From RGIG464 sp045643185 (GTDB lineage: Bacteria > Myxococcota_A > Bradymonadia > UBA4248): a stretch of DNA of 21,690 nt. Both the position numbers and the translations under genes were made by a program. The DNA lies in the NCBI GenBank assembly GCA_045643185.1, contig JAZUKH010000161.1, positions 1 to 21,690 on the forward strand. The letters are read 5' to 3'. The notes under the pieces were generated by a model. The model was not told the origin of the DNA. It saw nothing but the letters and a program-made list of their open reading frames with translations, and did not search any database. Numbering within the stretch: the first letter of the stretch is position 1; each line of letters begins with the position of its first letter. Shown here one piece after another: positions 16,541 through 21,690 of this stretch.

Positions 16541-18433
16541 TTAGCGCATTCCGAAGGCGCCACTGCTGCTAAGACCACTCTGATTGGCTTCATCGACATA
16601 GACGAGCCCGACGCCCGTATTATCACCGCCGCCACCGCGGTTAGCAACCAAGATCAGTTCGAGACACGCCAAAGCGGGGTTTGGTACATTCAAAATGGTT
16701 CGAGCAATGATGGATTCTGCATCACGAATGTCTTGTGCGGCGTAATCGAGAAGTCCATCCGTCGTCAACAACACGTGGTCGCCGGGCATGAGCTTAAAGC
16801 GATAGATATCGTATGAAAGGTTGTAACTGCCTTCAGATGCATTAATGTCTTCAAAAAAGCCGAGGCATTGAACGAGGGAGCCGGCGTGCGGGTGCATGGC
16901 GCATTGTTGAACGGGCATGCCATTCACGATGGCCATCGTGAACAGGTTGTGATCGCGCGTAATGCACGTGATACAATCCTGACGAACCATATAGCAGCGC
17001 GAGTCGCCGATGGAACCGAGGGTGAACACGCCATGATCGATGATCCCAACGAGTGCCGTGGTGCCCATCGAATCCGAGGCAGTCGGATGCAGATCCGCGT
17101 AATTTGAGCGGATATAATCGCAGATGGCCTCGTTACAGCGCATATAGATGTCTTTGATCGCGCCTGGCGGATCGATGACCGACTGGCGTTCGAGATAATC
17201 CTCCCAAACATTGGCTGCGGCCGAGACCAAAAGGGCGCTGGCCAAGTCACCCGAACCATATTTTGACGTCGAAACGCCGTCGGCCACGACGATGAGAACG
17301 CGTTGGCCGTCCACCGTGCGACGCAGCAACACGGCATCCTGATTGATCGGGCAACGCAGACGCTTGTTGATGCCGATATACGTGTCGACTGAGCAATCGT
17401 AGGTCAACGGCACGTTGGTGTTGTTACGATCACACATTTTTTGGTAGCCCACAGCCAAGGCTTGCAACATATCATTGATGCAACCGTAACGACGCATGGG
17501 GCTAGGCAGGATCGCATGCTGGATCGCAGCGTCCCAGCCGAAGGGGAAAGAAGGCGCGAAGACACGCGGACCGATCGGACATTCAAAATCGAGTGCTTCA
17601 CAAATTGGCGGATTGGCACAAGCCACAGCGTAATACATCGCCACGCCAAAGACGTACACATCGCCGGCCACATTGAGCGGCTGACGCACGTAACCACGGC
17701 ATTCCGGCGGAATATAGACGTCGAAGTCCAACGCGCCATTGGCTTTGGCACACGTCTCGTTCCATGGCATATCCATCGACATGACACCGATAAACATGAT
17801 GTCGTCATCGAGAACGATCGTTTCCGCGTTAAATCTGAGCAAAAAATGATTTTGATTATGAAACCGCGTCAATGCGGCGCCCAAACGCAGAGCGATCTCA
17901 TAGACCTCGTCGGGCTCTGGCGTACCACGGCTGTTACGCCACTGGGCGAGTGTCAAACGATCCGTCATGCGATAGACCCAGAAACTCGCGCAACCGAGGT
18001 AGGCAACGATGTCGGGCATCAAAAACGACGAGCGAAATTCTTTCGGGATCGGACGACGTCCCGAAACCGGCAACTGCAGACAGAGCAGGTAGTCATCGCA
18101 CGGAAGCTCTTCGCAGGAAAGTCCCCAAATGAACGTCGAATCAAAACCAGGCTTGGCAGTCGTCAGCAAAAAATGCAGCGTCTGATCGACCTTCGCTTCG
18201 ACAACAAACGTCATCGTGTCATCGCCATTATCAAAGACGACGTATTTTGCATCCCCAGGATCAGCTTCGCGCAATCGTGTCGTGGTGACTTTCGCCGCCT
18301 CAGCATCGACATCCTGGCAAAAGATGAGCACATCACCGCCTACAGGGCAAGGTGGTGTGGGCGCAGTAGGAGTTTGCACGGTGACTTCCAATTTTAAAGG
18401 GGGATTACTTAATGAAAACAAGGCTTTGATCAT
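16541..18433 (-). CDS. pseudokinase-PP2C protein phosphatase fusion
   Basis: This is a 630-aa two-part protein. The C-terminal half (about 355-615) is a PPM/PP2C serine/threonine phosphatase: NQDAVLL with D366, VVADGVSTSKYGSGD with D385, GTTALVG, GSIGDSRCY with D477, TRDHNLF, LLTTDGLLDY with D559 and GGDNTGVG with D604. The metal-binding aspartates expected for activity are present. Residues about 150-330 resemble a protein-kinase C-lobe: ALRLGAALTRFHNQNHFLL aligns with the helix before the catalytic loop, and DVYVFGVAMYYAV with the helix-F region. The HRD and DFG motifs are missing (LLRFN at 198-202 and FIGV), so kinase activity is unlikely. There is no signal peptide or membrane helix. No ribosome binding site precedes the start, so the first codon is uncertain. 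A regulatory role of the dead kinase on the phosphatase is inference. Confidence 0.85.
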   Translation of the reverse strand: MIKALFSLSNPPLKLEVTVQTPTAPTPPCPVGGDVLIFCQDVDAEAAKVTTTRLREADPGDAKYVVFDNGDDTMTFVVEAKVDQTLHFLLTTAKPGFDSTFIWGLSCEELPCDDYLLCLQLPVSGRRPIPKEFRSSFLMPDIVAYLGCASFWVYRMTDRLTLAQWRNSRGTPEPDEVYEIALRLGAALTRFHNQNHFLLRFNAETIVLDDDIMFIGVMSMDMPWNETCAKANGALDFDVYIPPECRGYVRQPLNVAGDVYVFGVAMYYAVACANPPICEALDFECPIGPRVFAPSFPFGWDAAIQHAILPSPMRRYGCINDMLQALAVGYQKMCDRNNTNVPLTYDCSVDTYIGINKRLRCPINQDAVLLRRTVDGQRVLIVVADGVSTSKYGSGDLASALLVSAAANVWEDYLERQSVIDPPGAIKDIYMRCNEAICDYIRSNYADLHPTASDSMGTTALVGIIDHGVFTLGSIGDSRCYMVRQDCITCITRDHNLFTMAIVNGMPVQQCAMHPHAGSLVQCLGFFEDINASEGSYNLSYDIYRFKLMPGDHVLLTTDGLLDYAAQDIRDAESIIARTILNVPNPALACLELILVANRGGGGDNTGVGLVYVDEANQSGLSSSGAFGMR

Positions 18434-18625
18434 TCAAATGGTAGTTTGAGATCGACGACATCGCTGAAAATCGACGACCAAAACTTATTGAATGCTCAAA
18501 TCTGTTGCATCTATTTTAACACAAAAGCGGAAGTCATGCCGAAAAATCGACACATTCGCTAAACTGCCCGTCCCATCTTCATTTGAAGCCATGAACGAAC
18601 CCATTTTGCAACGTTCCAGACGCGC

Positions 18626-18656
18626 AAAAAAAAGCTCGCCCCAAAAGGCGAGCTTT
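18626..18656 (-). terminator. distal copy of the duplicated terminator
   Basis: AAAGCTCGCC (18631-18640) and GGCGAGCTTT (18647-18656) form a perfect 10-bp stem, and the minus strand runs into eight Ts (18633-18626). It is the second terminator met by transcripts of the RRM gene. Confidence 0.85.
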
Positions 18657-18700
18657 AAAGAAGCCATGAACGAACCCATTTCGCAACGTTCCAGACGCGC

Positions 18701-18731
18701 AAAAAAAAGCTCGCCCCAAAAGGCGAGCTTT
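18701..18731 (-). terminator. proximal terminator of the RRM gene
   Basis: The same hairpin as the neighbouring unit: a 10-bp stem at 18706-18715/18722-18731 with loop CCAAAA, followed by eight Ts on the minus strand. It starts 9 bases after the RRM stop codon. Confidence 0.92.
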
Positions 18732-18739
18732 AAAGCTGA

Positions 18740-19279
18740 CTACCAGCGATCATCGTCGTCATGATTACGGTCTTTGCGACGATTATCACGACGATTATTA
18801 CGACTCATTTTGTCAGGATCGGGCGGAAAATCCGCAACATTATAGTTATCGTAGGAAGACATTCTGGGACGATCATCGCGACGTGCGAAATCACGACGCG
18901 GACGATCCTCAAAAGAGCGGCCTTCAAAAGAGCGACCTTCACGATTATCATCACGACGCGCGTAACCACCACGATCTTCACGCGGCGCAAAGTTACGATT
19001 CTCGCGGTTGTCATTGCGACGTTCTTTTTTTTCGGGCTTCTGCGTATTGTCGCAGCGAACAGGACGACCATCGATTTCCTGATTGTGCATCTCAGCCGTC
19101 GCACGATCTGCGTCCGCTTCATTTTGGAAGGTTACAAAACCAAATCCACGCGAACGATTGGTCGCTCTATCCACGAGGACTTTTGCTTCTACGACAGGAC
19201 CAAACGCTGAAAAAACCTCGTAAAGCTTTTCGCTCGTGACTGACCATGCCAGATTGCCAACAAACAATTTGTTCGACAT
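18740..19279 (-). CDS. RRM-domain RNA-binding protein with an Arg/Asp-rich tail
   Basis: This 179-aa protein is a bacterial relative of glycine-rich RNA-binding proteins. One RRM covers residues 3-80, with RNP2 LFVGNL at 5-10 and RNP1 RGFGFVTF at 44-51, both intact with the aromatic residues that stack on RNA. Residues 82-179 are disordered and rich in Arg, Asp, Asn and Glu instead of Gly, with short repeats (EGRSFEGRSFED) and a DDDDRW end. AAAGGTG lies about 8 nt before the ATG. A promoter about 95 bases upstream gives a long leader, as often seen for cold- or stress-responsive RNA-binding genes. RNA target and regulation are not shown. Confidence 0.92.
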   Translation of the reverse strand: MSNKLFVGNLAWSVTSEKLYEVFSAFGPVVEAKVLVDRATNRSRGFGFVTFQNEADADRATAEMHNQEIDGRPVRCDNTQKPEKKERRNDNRENRNFAPREDRGGYARRDDNREGRSFEGRSFEDRPRRDFARRDDRPRMSSYDNYNVADFPPDPDKMSRNNRRDNRRKDRNHDDDDRW

Positions 19280-19373
19280 ACAACAACACCTTTACCTTGC
19301 CATGCGGCTTTTTTTTGAAAAGTTCCTCATAATCAACATGATCATGAAAACTTTTTTAAACACGTTGTCTTTG

Positions 19374-19402
19374 ATTTTAACGGAGAATGACAGAAAAGAC
19401 AA
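19374..19402 (-). promoter_or_regulatory. promoter of the RRM gene
   Basis: On the minus strand, TTGTCT (19402-19397), a 17-nt spacer and TAAAAT (19379-19374) form a good sigma-70 match. Transcription would start near 19367, leaving a leader of about 88 nt rich in A and T. Confidence 0.6.
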
Positions 19403-19440
19403 CAAAGACAACAAAAACAACGCATGAAAACATTTTGGGA

Positions 19441-19518
19441 GGGGAAAGCCTTCCCCTACGCGGCTATTTCGTATTTGAAAATACGAAATACGCCGCTACC
19501 CCTTCGCCTGGCAGGGCC
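19441..19518 (-). repeat. dispersed hairpin element, copy C (inverted)
   Basis: Read on the minus strand, the left arm is GGCCCTGCCAGGCGA then AGGGGTAGCGGCGTATT. The core is TCGTATTTTCAAATACGA, a hairpin. The right arm is AATAGCCGCGTAGGGG then AAGGCTTTCCCC. It begins 18 bases after the mgtE stop codon, in the same orientation as mgtE. Confidence 0.88.
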
Positions 19519-19536
19519 AAACACGTCGTTGCTTCA

Positions 19537-20871
19537 CTAAAACGCGCTGCTGAGCACCAGGCTGGCGATGGTAAAATAAATGATGATGCCGGTGGCATCG
19601 ATGATCGTCGTCACGAACGGCGCCGAAGCACTGGCGGGGTCGACGTGACAGGCTTTGAGCAAAAACGGCAGCATAGAGCCGAGGATCGAGCCAAATAGCA
19701 CGAGCACAAAGACGCTCAACGAAATGGTCGCAGCGAGCGGCCAAAAACCGGCGGTGTTACTGCTCAACAGCCCAAGAAGCTGATAGACACCGACGATGCA
19801 AAAGCCCAGGGCACCCAATGTCGCGCCCAGTTCGGACCCCACGATGAGTTCTCGTCGACAAACTTTGAAGACGTCACGCAGGCGCAATTCCCCCAACGCC
19901 ATGGCACGCGTGACCATCGTCGCAGCCTGGCTGCCCGTGTTACCACCAGATGCCGTGATCAACGGCACGAATGTGCACAAAATAATGACTTTCGCCATTT
20001 CGTCTTCGTAGGCCGCCATGGCACGCGTCGACACGATCGTACCCAAAAACAAGATCACGAGCCACCCAACACGCTTGATATACATTTCTCGCAGGGACGC
20101 CTGCGTGTAATCGTTGTCGAGGGCGGCCATACCACCCATCTTCTGGATATCTTCTGTGGCCTCATCGGTCACGACGTCGACGATATCGTCGATGGTGATG
20201 ATACCGACCATAACTTTTTCTTCGTTCACAACGGGAAGCGCAAAGAAGTCTTCACGCGCGAACAGGATTGCGACCTTTTCCTGGTCCATTTCCTCGTCGA
20301 CCGTCGTCACGTCGGTCTCCATAATGTCAGAAACCTTCACGTCGCCTTTCGACTTGAACAGATCTTCGAACGAAACGACACCCAACAGGTGCTGCTGTCC
20401 ATCCAGAACATAGATGTAATACATCGTTTCAAGTTCTTCGCGTATCTGCTTACGGACGTATGAAATGGCCTCATCGACCTTCATATCCGGTCGAATGCGG
20501 GCAAAACGGGGGCTCATCAGACCACCCGCGTCGTCCTCTTCGTACGCCATCAAGGCGGCGACTTCCTTACGAACGCTCTCGGGCAAAAATCCCTTGAAGC
20601 GCGTTCGAACATCCTCATCCTCGACGAGCTGAAAAACGTCGGCCGCGTCGTCGGGTGCCAACCCGCGAATATAATGACGCTGTTGTTTTTCAGGAAATCG
20701 AATCAGCAGATCCACCTGGTCTTCAACAGGGATGCTGCTAAAAAAGTCCTCTTCGTCCTCAGAATCGAGTTGCTGAAACCACTCCACTCGTTCATCGTGA
20801 TCGAGCGAATTCCAGATCTCCCACAACTCTTCAATGGCAATATGATGAAGGTTTTCTTTATTTTCTGTCAT
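19537..20871 (-). CDS. mgtE: magnesium transporter MgtE
   Basis: MgtE is a Mg2+-selective channel of the inner membrane, gated by cytoplasmic Mg2+. The 444-aa product shows the standard order: an N-terminal helical MgtE_N domain (about 10-115), a CBS pair (about 125-250) and five C-terminal membrane helices. Signature stretches are ITASGGNTGSQAATMVTRAM in the pore region and DPASASAPFVTTIIDATG near the end, containing the aspartate of the ion pathway. The start at 20871 is chosen because GAGGTAG lies about 8 nt upstream; an ATG six codons earlier has no such site. An inverted repeat and a weak promoter lie about 100 bases upstream. No Mg2+ riboswitch is evident. Confidence 0.95.
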   Translation of the reverse strand: MTENKENLHHIAIEELWEIWNSLDHDERVEWFQQLDSEDEEDFFSSIPVEDQVDLLIRFPEKQQRHYIRGLAPDDAADVFQLVEDEDVRTRFKGFLPESVRKEVAALMAYEEDDAGGLMSPRFARIRPDMKVDEAISYVRKQIREELETMYYIYVLDGQQHLLGVVSFEDLFKSKGDVKVSDIMETDVTTVDEEMDQEKVAILFAREDFFALPVVNEEKVMVGIITIDDIVDVVTDEATEDIQKMGGMAALDNDYTQASLREMYIKRVGWLVILFLGTIVSTRAMAAYEDEMAKVIILCTFVPLITASGGNTGSQAATMVTRAMALGELRLRDVFKVCRRELIVGSELGATLGALGFCIVGVYQLLGLLSSNTAGFWPLAATISLSVFVLVLFGSILGSMLPFLLKACHVDPASASAPFVTTIIDATGIIIYFTIASLVLSSAF

Positions 20872-21225
20872 ACAAGCTACCTCATGCATTCAAAATCATT
20901 CGCAAAAAACCAAATGCTCTTGGCTGCACAAGGGAACTGAAAAGACGATAGCGATATAACGCGCCATAGTTCTTTCCTCACAACTACTGTCTGAGGAAAC
21001 GCGATCGTTACGATGTATGAACTATCCTCAGATCAAATCACTAAGTTACAACTCAGGGGATCGTCCATGCTGGTCTCCAAAAAGGAACAAACGCAACGAA
21101 TGTGGGCATCAATCTCACATTTTGCGGCCGGAATCATACGCTTATCGCCTGATTATCGCAAGCATTTTTATGTAAGACAATGTAGGTGCGTTACAACTCA
21201 GCAGAAAAAGGAAGTCTAGAGAGCG
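20872..21225. other. spacer upstream of mgtE
   Basis: No convincing gene is present. It contains an inverted repeat TTTCCTCA-N11-TGAGGAAA (20973-20999) and a weak minus-strand promoter for mgtE, with TTGTGA at 20983-20978 and TATATC at 20958-20953 separated by 19 nt. A 12-nt direct repeat GTTACAACTCAG lies at 21045-21056 and 21190-21201. Small reading frames here lack ribosome binding sites and protein-like composition. Confidence 0.5.
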
Positions 21226-21370
21226 CATGAACGCAAAGCGTTCAAAGCGCATGTCATAAAACGAAACTAAAAGCGCCAACGGTATGGAAAATTGGCGGCT
21301 GAAAGCCGCACACCGGCAACGCCGGTGCTTGCATAACTGTGTCTGTCGAAGCCGAAGGCAAGACAGGCAC
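21223..21370. ncRNA. cluster of four consecutive hairpins, possible structured RNA
   Basis: Four stable stem-loops occur in 148 bases. They are GCGC-A-TGAACGC/GCGTTCA-AA-GCGC (21223-21250, loop AAA), GCGGCT/AGCCGC (21295-21309, loop GAA), CACCGGC/GCCGGTG (21311-21327, loop AAC) and GTGTCTGTC/GACAGGCAC (21339-21370, one wobble, with an inner GCC-GAA-GGC). No known RNA family is recognised. Transcription direction is unknown, and a structured 3' or processing region is equally possible. Confidence 0.35.
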
Positions 21371-21436
21371 GGTTGATTCAGCCAAGGATTACAATAACAA
21401 AGGCGGATCATGATACGTCAAGATACCAGCGCGCAA

Positions 21437-21470
21437 AAACAAAAAAAAGCAAGCTGAACAGCTTGCTTTT
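21437..21470 (-). terminator. terminator of the 16S rRNA transcript
   Basis: AAAAGCAAGCT (21445-21455) and AGCTTGCTTTT (21460-21470) form a perfect 11-bp stem around GAAC. Leftward transcripts then meet a run of eight Ts (21448-21441). It lies about 113 bases after the 16S 3' end. Confidence 0.85.
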
Positions 21471-21515
21471 AAAGAAAAACCGATGAGGAAGAAACTTATC
21501 AGAGGTGCGTATGAC

Positions 21516-21558
21516 CACGGTCTGTAAGACGTGTCGCGACACGTCTTTACAGACCGTG
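21516..21558. repeat. long near-perfect palindrome just after 16S rRNA
   Basis: Positions 21516-21536 and 21537-21558 are complementary over 21 bp, with a single bulged base and no loop at the DNA level (centre GTCGCGAC). In RNA this would be a long hairpin 25 bases after the mature 16S end, a plausible RNase III processing site. Confidence 0.8.
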
Positions 21559-21582
21559 TCAACACATCCTATATCATTCCGT

Positions 21583-21690
21583 TAAAGGAGGTGATCCAAC
21601 CGCAGGTTCCCCTACGGTTACCTTGTTACGACTTCACCCCAGTCGCTGTCCGATCCGTGGGCGGTTGCCTCCATTGCTGGTTAGCTCACC
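21583..21690 (-). rRNA. rrs: 16S ribosomal RNA, 3' end (partial)
   Basis: On the minus strand the sequence contains the universal 3' end of 16S: AAGTCGTAACAAGGTAACCG, then the terminal helix and GGATCACCTCCTTT with the anti-Shine-Dalgarno CCTCC. Only the last 108 bases are inside the window; the gene continues to the right. The exact mature 3' end (21583-21585) is approximate. Confidence 0.97.

Larger units (their letters stand above)
18585..18734. repeat. tandem duplication of a 75-bp terminator unit
   Basis: Two 75-bp units (18585-18659 and 18660-18734) are identical except for one base (CATTTTGC versus CATTTCGC). Each unit contains CCATGAACGAACCCATTT, CAACGTTCCAGACGCGC and a full minus-strand terminator. 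The rest of the 18434-18739 spacer holds no gene; AATCGACGAC occurs twice upstream of the phosphatase gene. Confidence 0.95.

Noticed and set aside
17441..18397. 318-aa open frame on the plus strand antisense to the phosphatase gene
   Set aside because: The minus strand carries clear PP2C and kinase-like motifs. The plus-strand translation is rich in His, Arg and Thr without any domain.
18585..18734. Possible start of a CRISPR array
   Set aside because: Only two units of 75 bp with no distinct spacers, and each unit is a terminator-containing duplication.
21013..21219. 68-aa frame in the rrs-mgtE spacer
   Set aside because: No Shine-Dalgarno, no family resemblance, and it overlaps a direct repeat and structured DNA.
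21142..21411. 89-aa minus-strand frame over the hairpin cluster
   Set aside because: Cys/Arg-rich composition follows from the GC-rich hairpins; no start signal or domain is visible.

Overview
The window looks like a chromosomal segment of a Gram-negative, deltaproteobacterium-grade bacterium, most likely Myxococcota or Bradymonadia-like. The lineage call is an inference of moderate to low confidence. It rests on a choice-of-anchor-D (ASH) lipoprotein with a PKD-like and a C-terminal domain typical of myxobacterial surface lipoproteins, a glycine-poor RRM RNA-binding protein, a PP2C phosphatase fused to a pseudokinase, and a PVC15/Afp15-type AAA+ ATPase. The 16S rRNA 3' end carries an intact anti-Shine-Dalgarno, and several genes have good AAGGAG-type ribosome binding sites.

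Layout, left to right. Positions 361-1257 encode a TolA-like coiled-coil protein with one membrane segment. Positions 1502-5482 form a tight plus-strand operon: a four-helix membrane protein, thymidylate kinase (tmk), an RluA/RluD-type pseudouridine synthase and an AarF/UbiB-type atypical kinase. Positions 5597-12019 hold the accessory-looking pair: a tandem AAA+ ATPase of the kind found in contractile injection system clusters, then, after a hairpin-rich spacer and a strong promoter, a 1262-aa signal-less protein with a NlpC/P60-like amidase, phage tail lysozyme, clan-CD (caspase-like) dyad, two peptidoglycan-binding-like modules and an M15 peptidase. A bidirectional terminator separates this pair from a minus-strand lipoprotein gene (12317-14323), which diverges from crcB (14490-14852).

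Positions 15001-16508 carry tRNA-Pro(CGG), a leucine-rich-repeat-like gene and tRNA-Gln(TTG), with near-consensus promoters and terminators for the tRNAs. Minus-strand genes follow: the pseudokinase-PP2C fusion (16541-18433), the RRM protein (18740-19279) with a tandemly duplicated terminator, and mgtE (19537-20871). A 700-base spacer rich in hairpins and a terminator lead to the 3' end of a 16S rRNA gene on the minus strand. Its transcript seems to stop before any 23S gene, so the rRNA genes appear unlinked.

The most notable non-coding signal is a dispersed intergenic element. It has three clear copies (1356-1464, 14903-14972, and 19441-19518 inverted) with nearly invariant arms around a core that differs in every copy but is always self-complementary. 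A pair of hairpins at 8015-8087 shares the same core boundaries. The leading candidates for a new system are this hairpin element, the ATPase plus multi-enzyme lysin pair, and the pseudokinase-phosphatase fusion.
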